Below are positions 26,601 to 34,330 of a stretch of 64,000 bases of DNA, in pieces. This DNA comes from Actinobacteria bacterium HGW-Actinobacteria-6 (GTDB taxonomy: Bacteria > Actinomycetota > Coriobacteriia > Anaerosomatales > Anaerosomataceae). A program made the translations under genes and the position numbers. The first letter of the stretch is position 1; the number at the start of each line of letters is the position of its first letter. The notes under the pieces are model-generated. The model was given only the letters and a program-made list of their open reading frames with translations, was not told where the DNA came from and made no database searches. The stretch covers positions 56,945-120,944 of the forward strand of contig PHEU01000004.1 in assembly GCA_002841295.1 (NCBI GenBank), read 5' to 3'.

Positions 26601-26920
26601 TGCGTGATCGCTGTCGTCACGATTACGGCGATGCGATGCTGCGCGCGGCGCAGATCCACCATGAAGCGGGCGATACCGAGAAGGCGCTGCATATGGTGCG
26701 GGCTGCCCTCGGCCAGGATCCGTGGCGCGAGGATCTCTACCAGGGTGCTTTGAGATACCTCATACACAGCGGTCAGCGCAGCGGTGCCATCGAGACGTAC
26801 GTTGCGTGCAAGAGTAAACTTGCCGAGGACCTGGGTCTGGACCCTTCGGTGGAGACGCGGCGTCTGTATGATCAAATTCTGGCGATGGAGGGGCCTCCTG
26901 CGGCACCTGCCCAGGCGTAG
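23621..26920 (+). CDS. Large STAND-ATPase/TPR/BTAD transcriptional regulator
   Basis: A 1099-residue cytoplasmic regulator of MalT/SARP style. Residues about 20-300 form a STAND-type NTPase with Walker A APGGYGKT and a Walker B-like MVVLDGFD. The middle (about 350-830) is helical with TPR-like repeats. Near residue 850 a winged-helix domain starts (RLFGGMEVVTPSG, KRKARLLFALLVLRRGHDMP), and the last 200 residues are a bacterial transcriptional activator domain ending LAEDLGLDPSVETRRLYDQI, as in AfsR/DnrI. Putting the DNA-binding module at the C-terminus differs from AfsR. The frame is open to 23453, but the extra 56 codons are AT-rich and promoter-like; GGGGG precedes ATG 23621. It is probably the regulator of the HD-GYP genes or of a distant target. 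Confidence 0.88.
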   Translation: MGETKPFGVPSYDFAIPRHRLIQVFNLTAPDVTVVVAPGGYGKTVLAAQLAQVVGAACLWLSMGGCSPSHADFPGAVAAKLRPRAARHLETGARVSQAPGSGWDCLEAELAGVSELTSMVVLDGFDSVESTEAIFVLLEMLRRLLGRRVRLVCTCRTVGRWFKANTHDASLWVVSRDELQFTVGQTAELAEHVTQRSILIQEASALTLSSGGQAALLVLLLRHVACSGQTVEDILRHAPRDVGDYLRTALISELDEPLVRVLGAAALLGAGSIEELARVTHTDVGTVLAAAVEVPLLRLTSDSLGARGFEMHDLAGEVFGAVALEAYRSAGSRALDPIIRELEGRADYRRLFSVLSQANDPDYLVESVERHGGALLEDANLGLLESILAKIPASTQAGSVRLLLLGAMLLRCNGQVHEALDRAASARRLAATRGDSLLERECLMVEARLRFDVCEFGVLIEPLERACDAAIRANDHDTAALLSAYLATAHAQLGEVTTGREFVEQYKRLYHLKGVSSGTRAKSVSMILLVLGIICGDVSSAATVLKEARSEPGQSIESRLLCDGNLAALLLEMGRLHASLELSDAAQILARDRGLTFLVDSFKGTEAAARAGAGDTAGAGVLMAQAIDSAVCPEDTSNIAYNRVYRSTISRAGGLLDEALSDAEHAVALFSQEESGLPIMACLARCEVAASMLAIGDVSPARELALRSRSEAASWTAAYHLLRADMVLAEIERQQGDADAAVARIAQHVDYVLTESANWQVAMYIRAFPGLLGVFAKAIGPDALPSHLLRMVLPDFARPALEASAMLLSAESLERLAVRLLGKRGAAIFLRERASGPKAHIRLFGGMEVVTPSGVVTDKHWRKRKARLLFALLVLRRGHDMPREQVFEHFWPEMDEDRAKSNFYVTWSIMKRALALGVKDAPCPYVEHVGGVCRVVPAAVSSDYAEFEDALVAMRKADRAGDTVLALASAERVFEQYRGELLPGEIYDDWLGPMRDRCRHDYGDAMLRAAQIHHEAGDTEKALHMVRAALGQDPWREDLYQGALRYLIHSGQRSGAIETYVACKSKLAEDLGLDPSVETRRLYDQILAMEGPPAAPAQA

Positions 26921-26951
26921 CGTTCCCGATTGATGAAGCAAGGGGTCAGCA

Positions 26952-27491
26952 GTGCTGCTACTCGACGGAATTGTGCTCGGGCTTCTTGTTGGCGTGCTTG
27001 CTGGCGGATCACTCAAGCGGTTCGGGGCTGTGCGATTGAAGGGTGAGTACCTGATTCTGCCGCTGCTGGCCTTCCAGCTGGCGGTGCCTCGTCTTGCAAC
27101 TGCGCTTGGGCTGCCGTCCCGCATAGCGTTCGTCGCCTGGGTTGCCGTCATGATCGGACTCGTTGCCCTCGCTCTCTGGAATCGGCGTTGGCTCGGACTC
27201 GCAATAGCGGCCGTTGGTATAGCCCTCAACATTGTCGTGATAGTCGCGAACGGCGCCATGCCGGTGTCTCTTGACGCCGTGGCTCGTCTGGATTCGACCG
27301 TTGTTCCCAAGTTCGACCTCCTGCACGAACCGCTGACCGCCGAGACTCGCCTTGAGGGGTTGGCCGATATCATTCCGATTCCGGGCCCGACGTGGCACAG
27401 AGGCGTCGCGAGTGTGGGGGATTTGCTGCTGTTCGCGGGCGCGGGCTTCTTTGTATTCGCGGCGATGCGTGAAGATTCAGAGGCGGGTTAG
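26952..27491 (+). CDS. DUF5317-like membrane protein
   Basis: A 179-residue membrane protein with five hydrophobic helices. It has GGSLKRFGAVRLKGEYLIL near the start, VANGAMPVSLDAVA after the fourth helix, and ADIIPIPGPTWHRGVASVGD before the last helix; this matches DUF5317. The function is unknown. GTG 26952 begins 31 nt after the regulator stop. Confidence 0.7.
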   Translation: MLLLDGIVLGLLVGVLAGGSLKRFGAVRLKGEYLILPLLAFQLAVPRLATALGLPSRIAFVAWVAVMIGLVALALWNRRWLGLAIAAVGIALNIVVIVANGAMPVSLDAVARLDSTVVPKFDLLHEPLTAETRLEGLADIIPIPGPTWHRGVASVGDLLLFAGAGFFVFAAMREDSEAG

Positions 27492-27521
27492 TGTCTGTTC
27501 AGCACCTGTTTAGAACCGACC

Positions 27522-27736
27522 TGTAATGTGGTCCTCGGCCCGGTCATCCGGGTCGGTCGGACAGGGCGGGTTCGGTCGGTTCCCGAATGGGCGATGCGGT
27601 TCTTGACGTACAGATGGTGAGGAGACGGGAGACTCCTGAGGGGCACCAACTGACGGCAAGTTCACGGACCGGTGGGGCTCTGCGATTCCGACCTTGTGCG
27701 GAGCGACCCCGGGCGCGCGTCGGCCCGGGGTCGCTC
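27522..27736 (+). other. Non-coding region before secA: candidate small structured RNA with terminator
   Basis: The 366-nt gap 27492-27857 has no supported gene. A weak -10 (TGTAAT, 27522-27527) is followed by about 200 nt containing short stems (AGGAG/CTCCT at 27620-27637; AACT/AGTT and CACC/GGTG at 27644-27674) and a strong terminator hairpin. This is the size of a small RNA unit such as 6S RNA, but I see no conserved 6S bubble or riboswitch core. Confidence 0.35.
27701..27736 (+). terminator. Terminator hairpin upstream of secA
   Basis: GAGCGACCCCGGGC (27701-27714) pairs perfectly with GCCCGGGGTCGCTC (27723-27736) around 8 nt and is followed by TT. Confidence 0.7.
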
Positions 27737-27802
27737 TTCGTGAGGCGTTGCCAAAGTGGTGCTCTGTCGCACCTGCGAACCGGCGGCGTTTGGCCCTGCC
27801 TG

Positions 27803-27811
27803 TGCTAGAAT
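27803..27811 (+). promoter_or_regulatory. Extended -10 promoter of secA
   Basis: TGCTAGAAT is an extended -10. The same nine bases occur before ftsE. The transcript would start about 40 nt before ATG 27858. Confidence 0.6.
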
Positions 27812-27857
27812 TGGAGTGTTTTTTACCCCCACTCAAGAATCCGCGAGGTCACCATAA

Positions 27858-30611
27858 ATGGCCAACATTCTGACCAAGATCCTTACCATGGGCGAGGGTC
27901 GCCAAATGCGACAGTACGACGCCCTCGTCGAGCAGATCAACTCGCTAGAGGCGTCGATCCAGCCGCTCACGGACGAGCAGCTGCGCGCCAAGACCGAGGA
28001 GTTCCGCGCTCGTGTTGCCGACGGCGAGTCACTTGATGACTTGCTGCCTGAGGCGTTCGCGGTTGTCCGCGAGGGCGCCGTGCGTGCCCTCGGCATGCGT
28101 CACTTTGATGTGCAGCTCATCGGCGGCATCGTCCTGCACCGCGGAATGATCGCCGAGATGAAGACCGGCGAGGGCAAGACGCTCGTTGCCACGCTCGCTG
28201 TGTACCTCAACGCGATAGCAGGCAAGGGCGTGCACGTGGTTACCGTCAACGACTACCTCGCCAAGAGAGATAGCGAGTGGATGGGCCGTGTCTATCGCTT
28301 CCTCGGCCTGGAAGTCGGCATCGTGCAGTCCCAGATGGATCCCGAGCGTCGCAAGGCTGCGTACCAGGCTGACGTGACGTATGGCACGAACAGCGAGTTC
28401 GGTTTTGACTACCTGCGCGACAACATGGTCACCCGCCCTGAGCTCAGGGTGCAGCGTGGCCACAGCTTCGCGATCGTCGACGAGGTGGACTCGATTCTCA
28501 TCGATGAGGCGCGCACGCCGCTCATCATCTCTGGAGCCGGCACCAAGTCGGCGGATTCGTATAAGTCGTTCGCTAAGGTCGTGCCTCGTCTCAAGGCCGA
28601 CGAAGATTACGAGTTCGATGAGGCGAAGCGCACGATCGCCCCGACCGAGGCTGGCATCGCCAAGGTTGAGCAGATGCTCGGCATAGATGACCTCTACTCC
28701 GATCCGTCAGGGCAGATGGTCAACCACCTCCAGCAGGCACTCAAGGCGCAGTTCATGTTCAAGCGCGACGTTGACTACGTCGTCAAAGACGGGGAAGTCC
28801 TCATCGTTGATGAGTTCACCGGACGTCTCATGGTCGGTAGGCGCTACTCGGAAGGTCTCCATCAGGCTATAGAGGCCAAGGAGAAGCAGCACGTTCGCGA
28901 GGAGAACCAGACACTCGCCACGATCACGTTGCAGAACTTCTTCCGCATGTACGAGAAGCTCGCCGGCATGACCGGTACCGCCGTGACCGAGGACCAGGAG
29001 TTCCGCGAGATCTACAAGCTTCCGGTTACCGTAATCCCGCCGAACCGCGAGATGGTTCGTGATGATCGAAACGACCTCATCTACCGCAACGTGGAGGGCA
29101 AGTTCAGCGCTGTGGTTGAGGAGATCGTCGAGCGTCACGAGAAGGGTCAGCCGTGCCTTGTCGGCACGATTTCGATCGAGAACTCCGAGCGTGCTTCGCG
29201 CATGCTGACGAAGCGTGGCATCACACACAAGGTGCTCAACGCCAAGTTCCACGAGCAAGAGGCTCACATCATCGCGCAGGCAGGCCGCCTCGGTGCGGTC
29301 ACCATCGCCACCAACATGGCTGGCCGAGGAACCGACATCGTTCTCGGTGGCAACCCGGATTTTCTGACTGACGAGATTCTGATCGAGCGCGGTATCAAGC
29401 CAGAGGAGGCCACCGAGGAGCAGCTTGCCTCGGCTCTCGAACGTTCCAAGGAGATCTGCGCCGAGGAGCACAAGCAAGTCGTGGCTGCGGGAGGCCTCGC
29501 CATTCTCGGCACCGAGCGTCATGAGTCGCGGCGAATCGACAACCAGCTTCGCGGTCGCGCAGGCCGTCAGGGCGACCCGGGTGCATCGCAGTTCTACTTG
29601 TCGCTTGAGGACGACCTTATGCGGCTGTTTGGCGGCAACCGGATGGAGCGCGTCTCGGGTCTCATGGAGCGCACCGAGATTCCGGAAGACATGCCCATTC
29701 AGGCGGGTATGGTCAGCAAGGCCATCGAGGGTGCTCAGCGCCAGGTCGAGGCCCAGAACTTTGCAGCCCGCAAGTACGTGCTTGAGTACGACGATGTCAT
29801 GAACACACAGCGCCAGGTTATCTACGGCGAGCGCAATCGCATTCTCGACGGTAAGGACATCCACGGTCGTGTGACCGAGATGATGGGGGAAACCATCACC
29901 CGCATCGTCAAAGAGCATTCCACGGAGAAGTCCTACTCGGAAGAATGGGACTGGGACGGGCTTACCGAGGACCTGAAGAGTCTCACCGGACTCGACCTTG
30001 TGACACCAGAGCTGAAGAGCACCGTTGAGAATCCGTTCGAGCTCGCTGACGAGCTCACGGAGGCGGCGCTTGCGGCGTACGCTCGCAAGGAGGAGCAGCT
30101 CGGCGGCGAGAACCTTCGCGAACTTGAGCGACAGGTCATGCTTCGAGTCATTGACACTCGTTGGATGAACCACCTGCTTGAGATGGACTACATGCGCGAG
30201 GGAATCGGTCTGCGGGCCATGGGTCAGCGCGACCCACTCGTCGAGTACAAGAGCGAGGCCTACGAGATGTTCGGATTCCTCGTGGAGGAGTCCAATCACG
30301 ATTTCTTGCGCACGATCATGCACATCCAGGTGGTGCAAGAGACCCGTGCTCCCGAGATTCTCGCGCAGCCGGTGAGCTACTCGGCACCGACCGAGCAGAC
30401 CATCTTCTCCGGTGCGTTGCAGCAGGCAGCCGCTTCGATCGAAGGTCCCTCAGGGGACGCCATTTCGAAGGCGGCAGCGGTCGCGGGCAAGGGCGGCGGA
30501 CATACCATCGAGAAGGACAAGACGGACCCATTCACAGATGTTGGCCGTAACGACCCGTGCCCCTGTGGAAGCGGACGTAAGTACAAGCACTGCCACGGCG
30601 CAAGCGCATGA
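27858..30611 (+). CDS. secA: Preprotein translocase ATPase SecA
   Basis: A 917-residue SecA, the motor that drives unfolded preproteins through SecYEG. NBD1 has Walker A EMKTGEGKTLVA and the DEAD-box DEVDSILIDEARTPLIISG; TNMAGRGTDIVLGGNP and GRAGRQGDPGASQFYLSLED are the conserved NBD2 motifs; the helical wing and scaffold follow. The C-terminus has the zinc-binding DPCPCGSGRKYKHCHG, which binds phospholipid and SecB or ribosomes. ATG 27858 fits the conserved start (ILTKILTMGEGRQMRQY). It is the only secA in the window. Confidence 0.98.
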   Translation: MANILTKILTMGEGRQMRQYDALVEQINSLEASIQPLTDEQLRAKTEEFRARVADGESLDDLLPEAFAVVREGAVRALGMRHFDVQLIGGIVLHRGMIAEMKTGEGKTLVATLAVYLNAIAGKGVHVVTVNDYLAKRDSEWMGRVYRFLGLEVGIVQSQMDPERRKAAYQADVTYGTNSEFGFDYLRDNMVTRPELRVQRGHSFAIVDEVDSILIDEARTPLIISGAGTKSADSYKSFAKVVPRLKADEDYEFDEAKRTIAPTEAGIAKVEQMLGIDDLYSDPSGQMVNHLQQALKAQFMFKRDVDYVVKDGEVLIVDEFTGRLMVGRRYSEGLHQAIEAKEKQHVREENQTLATITLQNFFRMYEKLAGMTGTAVTEDQEFREIYKLPVTVIPPNREMVRDDRNDLIYRNVEGKFSAVVEEIVERHEKGQPCLVGTISIENSERASRMLTKRGITHKVLNAKFHEQEAHIIAQAGRLGAVTIATNMAGRGTDIVLGGNPDFLTDEILIERGIKPEEATEEQLASALERSKEICAEEHKQVVAAGGLAILGTERHESRRIDNQLRGRAGRQGDPGASQFYLSLEDDLMRLFGGNRMERVSGLMERTEIPEDMPIQAGMVSKAIEGAQRQVEAQNFAARKYVLEYDDVMNTQRQVIYGERNRILDGKDIHGRVTEMMGETITRIVKEHSTEKSYSEEWDWDGLTEDLKSLTGLDLVTPELKSTVENPFELADELTEAALAAYARKEEQLGGENLRELERQVMLRVIDTRWMNHLLEMDYMREGIGLRAMGQRDPLVEYKSEAYEMFGFLVEESNHDFLRTIMHIQVVQETRAPEILAQPVSYSAPTEQTIFSGALQQAAASIEGPSGDAISKAAAVAGKGGGHTIEKDKTDPFTDVGRNDPCPCGSGRKYKHCHGASA

Positions 30612-30680
30612 CCCGGGCGGCTGGGGCCAATGCCCTGAGCCGCTCCGAGTCCTGACCGCGTCGATTGAAACCGGTTCACC

Positions 30681-31811
30681 ATGATTGAAGATCGCACTCA
30701 ACAAATCGAGGCGATGCGCGCGCGGGTTGTGCGCATCGGCGAATACCTACACCTCGAAGCGAAGCGGGCGGAGGTGTCCACGCTTGAAGAGCGCGCCGCC
30801 GAGCCCGGATTCTGGGACGACTCGTCAGCCGCACAAGCGGTGATGTCAAAGGCCGCCGAGCTCCGAGATGAGATCGAGGCGTACGAAAGAATAGAAGCCG
30901 ACCTTGATGACTTCGAGGTCGGCAACGAGCTTGCCGTTGCCGAAGATGATGAAGACCTAGCTGCTGAGGCTGCCGGGAACGAGCGTGACTTGCTCCGGCG
31001 CATCAATGACATCGAGCTGGCATCATGGTTCACCGGCGAGTTCGATCACGGCGATGCAATTGTCACCATCATCCCGGGTCAGGGCGGTCTTGAGGCTCAG
31101 GACTGGGCCGAGATGCTCATGCGCATGATCACCAAGTACGCTGAGCGTCGCAAGTGGAAGGTCGACTTGCACGACGCGCCCGCTGGCGTTGAGATCGGTA
31201 TCGACCGGGCCGTATTCACAGTGCACGGTCGCAACGCGTACGGCATGTTGCAGTCCGAAGTCGGCGTGCATAGGCTCGTGCGGATCAGCCCGACAGACGA
31301 GAAGAAGCGTCGGCAAACTACGTTCGCAAGGATCGAAGTCCTCCCTGTCCTTCCGGATGAAGTCCCGGTGGAGATCAGGGACGAGGATCTTCGCGTCGAC
31401 GTCTATCGCTCAAGCGGTCCCGGCGGGCAGTCGGTCAACACCACCGACTCGGCAGTCCGAATCACCCACTTGCCGAGCGGACTTGTTGTGACGTGCCAGA
31501 ACGAGAAGAGCCAGCTCAAGAACAAGCAGAGCGCCATGACGATCCTCCGGTCACGACTCTACGAGATCGAGGAGGAGAAGCGTCTGGCCGAGCTCGACGC
31601 GCTTCGAGGCGAGAAGCTCGACATCTCGTTCGGCAGTCAGATTCGCAACTACGTTCTGTATCCGTATCAGCTCGTGAAGGACGTGCGCTCAGCCACCGAG
31701 ACGAGTCAGGTGGATCGCGTCTTGGACGGCGAAATCGATGAGTTCATCGTCGGGTACCACCGCTGGCGGGTTTCGCACGAGACCGCGACCGCCATGGGCG
31801 GCGACGCGTAG
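30681..31811 (+). CDS. prfB: Peptide chain release factor 2 with SPT in place of SPF
   Basis: A 376-residue class-I release factor. N-terminal domain FWDDSSAAQAV and GQGGLEAQDWAEMLMRM are RF2-type; the catalytic GGQ is at residues 248-250 ([19 protein letters not shown]). The stop-codon tripeptide, nearly always SPF in RF2, is S203-P204-T205 here (RISPTDEKKRRQTTFA), a mixture of the RF2 Ser and the RF1-type Thr. There is no in-frame stop near codon 25, so the autoregulatory frameshift is absent. It starts 70 nt after secA and is followed directly by the PHP gene. The reading of UGA must still work, since many genes here end in TGA. Confidence 0.93.
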   Translation: MIEDRTQQIEAMRARVVRIGEYLHLEAKRAEVSTLEERAAEPGFWDDSSAAQAVMSKAAELRDEIEAYERIEADLDDFEVGNELAVAEDDEDLAAEAAGNERDLLRRINDIELASWFTGEFDHGDAIVTIIPGQGGLEAQDWAEMLMRMITKYAERRKWKVDLHDAPAGVEIGIDRAVFTVHGRNAYGMLQSEVGVHRLVRISPTDEKKRRQTTFARIEVLPVLPDEVPVEIRDEDLRVDVYRSSGPGGQSVNTTDSAVRITHLPSGLVVTCQNEKSQLKNKQSAMTILRSRLYEIEEEKRLAELDALRGEKLDISFGSQIRNYVLYPYQLVKDVRSATETSQVDRVLDGEIDEFIVGYHRWRVSHETATAMGGDA

Positions 31812-32570
31812 ATGCGCCTGCTTGCGGACTTGCATACGCACACGGTCGCGTCCGGCCACGGGTACTCGACCGTGACCGAGGTTGCATCCGCCGCGGCAGC
31901 GCGCGGTCTTGAGCTCATTGCCGTCACCGACCATGGTCCGAACGTCCCCGGTGGCGCACATCTGTGGTACTTCTGGAACATGAAGGTTATTCCATCAGTG
32001 CTCAATGGCGTTCGTATCCTCAAGGGGTGCGAAGCCAATCCATGCCTTGAAACCGAGAACGGTATCGATCTGCCCGATGAAATGCTCTCTATGCTCGATT
32101 TCGTTGCGGTCGGCCTCCACCCGCAGTGCGGTTTTGACGAGGGCGATCGTGTCAAAAACACAGAGGCCCTCCTCCGCGTTATCGAGAACCCGTTTGTTGA
32201 CATGATCACGCACCCCGGTAACGAGGCCGAGTTTCCCGTGGACATCGACGCGGCTGTTGCTGCTGCCGTGCGTCATGGCGTCATCCTTGAGCTGAACAAC
32301 TACTCGTTCGACCCGCGCAGTGGCCGAAACGTGTCAGTCGCCCGCGAGCGCGAGTTCGCTGAGACGGCGCGTGACGCAGGCGCGAGCATCGCCGTCAGCT
32401 CTGATGCGCACTATCACCTGCTCGTTGGAGAGTTCTCAAATGCGCTTGCTGTTGCCGAGGAGCTCGCATTCCCGGAAGAGCGAATCGTGAACCGAAGCGC
32501 TGCATCCGTTCTTGAGTTCCTCGGCCAGAAGCGCGATCGGCCGAGAATCGACGCCGGAGGGGTGTGGTAG
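31812..32570 (+). CDS. PHP-domain phosphoesterase, YcdX-like
   Basis: A 252-residue single-domain PHP hydrolase. The metal ligands are visible: LHTHTVASGHG near residue 7, VTDHGP, the Glu in GCEANP, VGLHP, ITHPGN and the late VSSDAHYH. These are the motifs of YcdX-type phosphatases, trinuclear zinc enzymes. ATG 31812 begins right after the prfB stop, so the genes are cotranscribed. The substrate is unknown; histidinol phosphatase is less likely because this belongs to the YcdX group. Confidence 0.85.
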   Translation: MRLLADLHTHTVASGHGYSTVTEVASAAAARGLELIAVTDHGPNVPGGAHLWYFWNMKVIPSVLNGVRILKGCEANPCLETENGIDLPDEMLSMLDFVAVGLHPQCGFDEGDRVKNTEALLRVIENPFVDMITHPGNEAEFPVDIDAAVAAAVRHGVILELNNYSFDPRSGRNVSVAREREFAETARDAGASIAVSSDAHYHLLVGEFSNALAVAEELAFPEERIVNRSAASVLEFLGQKRDRPRIDAGGVW

Positions 32571-32572
32571 GG

Positions 32573-33475
32573 ATGGTCGCGAGAATGATGTCCCGTGTGG
32601 CGCCGCAAGGCGTCCTCAAGAGCCGCCGATTCAGGGACTACCTGTTCATGACCGTTGGTATCCTGATCACGGCATGGGGTCTCGATGCGTTTCTGATCCC
32701 AAACAAGCTTGTTGCCGGTGGTGTATCCGGCCTTTCGACCGTCTTGTACTACACGCTGCAGGACAAAGGATTAACAGTTCCCGTCGGCGTGATGATGCTT
32801 GCCATGAACCTCGTGCTCCTCGTAGTGGCGGTGTCGTTCAAGGGGTGGCGCTACGGCGCCAAGACCATCTACGGTATGGTCGCGCTCTCGGTCGCCGTTG
32901 ACGGACTCGCGCCGTTCACGCCGCATCTCGCCTCGCATGATCCGCTGCTTGCTGTACTCTATGGCGGCGTCGTAACCGGTATCGGGATGGGTCTGGTTTT
33001 CAAGGCTCGCGGCAACACTGGCGGCACGGACATCGTGGCGCAGCTCCTCGCAGACCGAAGCAACTTCGGTGTCGGTCAGATGATGCTCGCGGCGGATGCA
33101 TCCGTCACGCTCGTAGCGGCACTTAAGTTCGGCCCCGATCTGGCGCTGTACGGTGCTGTTGCGGTAGTGATCATGGGTCGAGTCATAGACCTGGTGCAAG
33201 AGGGCCTCTCGGTGGAAAAGGTCGCCTACATCATCTCCGAGCACTCCGACAGAATCGCCGATGCGATCTTGCATGAGCTTGGTCGCGGAGCGACCGGACT
33301 GAGCAGCCGAGGCATGTACTCGGGTGAGGCCCGTGAGATGATCTTCACCGTTGTTTCCCGTCGCGAGCTCGACGCATTGAAAGCGCTTGTTCATGCCGTC
33401 GATCCTGGCGCGTTCATGATTATCTCGGACATTCACGAAGCTCTCGGCGAAGGCTTTAAGGAGAATGGAGTCTAG
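32573..33475 (+). CDS. YitT-family membrane protein (DUF161/DUF2179)
   Basis: About 300 residues. Five to six hydrophobic helices fill the first 190 residues (LFMTVGILITAWGLDAFLIP, NKLVAGGVSGLSTVLYY, ARGNTGGTDIVAQLL), and the last 90 residues are a DUF2179 domain (AYIISEHSDRIADAIL, ARGATGLSSRGMYSGE-like stretch, FMIISDIHEALGEGF). The pattern is that of YitT/YpjC proteins, whose function is not established. GTG 32564 overlaps the upstream stop; ATG 32573 has the better GGAGGGG placement. Confidence 0.85.
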   Translation: MVARMMSRVAPQGVLKSRRFRDYLFMTVGILITAWGLDAFLIPNKLVAGGVSGLSTVLYYTLQDKGLTVPVGVMMLAMNLVLLVVAVSFKGWRYGAKTIYGMVALSVAVDGLAPFTPHLASHDPLLAVLYGGVVTGIGMGLVFKARGNTGGTDIVAQLLADRSNFGVGQMMLAADASVTLVAALKFGPDLALYGAVAVVIMGRVIDLVQEGLSVEKVAYIISEHSDRIADAILHELGRGATGLSSRGMYSGEAREMIFTVVSRRELDALKALVHAVDPGAFMIISDIHEALGEGFKENGV

Positions 33476-34330
33476 ATGGCACAGGTACGCACATCCGACG
33501 AGCTGCGCGAACTCGCGCGGCGCATGCGCTGCGACATAGTGCGTATGCTTACCGAGGCAGGGTCGGGGCATCCCGGCGGCTCGCTCTCGGCAGCTGACAT
33601 CACCGCTACTCTCTATGGCGCAGTCATGCGTCACGACGCCGCAAACCCTGCACTGCCCGAGCGCGACCGCTTCGTGCTCTCCAAGGGTCACGCGGCACCG
33701 GTTCTCTACGCCGCGCTTGCCGAGGAGGGGTACTTCGATCGCAAGCACCTCGCAACGCTGCGCAAACTGGGATCCATCCTGCAGGGTCACCCCGACTGCA
33801 AGAAGACTCCCGGCGTCGAAGTGTCGACAGGGTCGCTCGGCCAGGGTCTGGCTATCAGCAATGGCATGGCACTCGGGCTGCGCTTGGACGGCGCGACCGA
33901 GCCAACCGTCTATTGCCTGCTCGGCGACGGCGAACTTCAGGAGGGCGAGGTCTGGGAAGCGGCGATGTTCGCACCGCACCACGGCCTGACCAACGTAGTC
34001 GCGATCATCGACAACAACGGGCTGCAGATCGACGGCTCATGCAACGACGTAATGTGCCTGGGCGAGATCGGCCGCAAGTTCGCGGCGTTCGGCTGGGATG
34101 TAGTCGAGTGCGACGGCCACGACATCGACGCGCTGCTCGGTGCCCTCGGCGGCGCTCGCGCACGTGCCGAGGCCTGTGGCAAGCCGGTCGCTGTGGTGTG
34201 TGCGACGGTCAAGGGCAAGGGTGTCTCCTTCATGGAGGACCTCGCCGAATGGCACGGCAAGACGCCTACCGCCGAGCAGGCCGCAGCAGCACTAGCCGAA
34301 CTCGGCTGCGAAGGAGAGGAGGCCCGATGA
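33476..34330 (+). CDS. Transketolase N-terminal subunit
   Basis: A 284-residue TPP-binding half of a split transketolase. It has GHPGGSLSAADI, the TPP-binding GDGELQEGEVWEAAMFAPHH (GDG-x-N), and AIIDNNGLQIDG. In Actinobacteria, Firmicutes and archaea the enzyme is often split; the two-carbon transfer between ketose and aldose phosphates needs the C-terminal subunit encoded next. ATG 33476 follows GGAGAATGGAG. Confidence 0.93.
   Translation: MAQVRTSDELRELARRMRCDIVRMLTEAGSGHPGGSLSAADITATLYGAVMRHDAANPALPERDRFVLSKGHAAPVLYAALAEEGYFDRKHLATLRKLGSILQGHPDCKKTPGVEVSTGSLGQGLAISNGMALGLRLDGATEPTVYCLLGDGELQEGEVWEAAMFAPHHGLTNVVAIIDNNGLQIDGSCNDVMCLGEIGRKFAAFGWDVVECDGHDIDALLGALGGARARAEACGKPVAVVCATVKGKGVSFMEDLAEWHGKTPTAEQAAAALAELGCEGEEAR

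Noticed and set aside
28707..30338. 543-codon open frame on the minus strand opposite secA
   Set aside because: It lies in a shadow frame of secA, has no ribosome site and no family-like motifs, and high GC makes long antisense frames common here.
30681..30760. Programmed frameshift in prfB
   Set aside because: The frame is continuous from ATG 30681 and there is no CTTTGAC-type slip site near codon 25.
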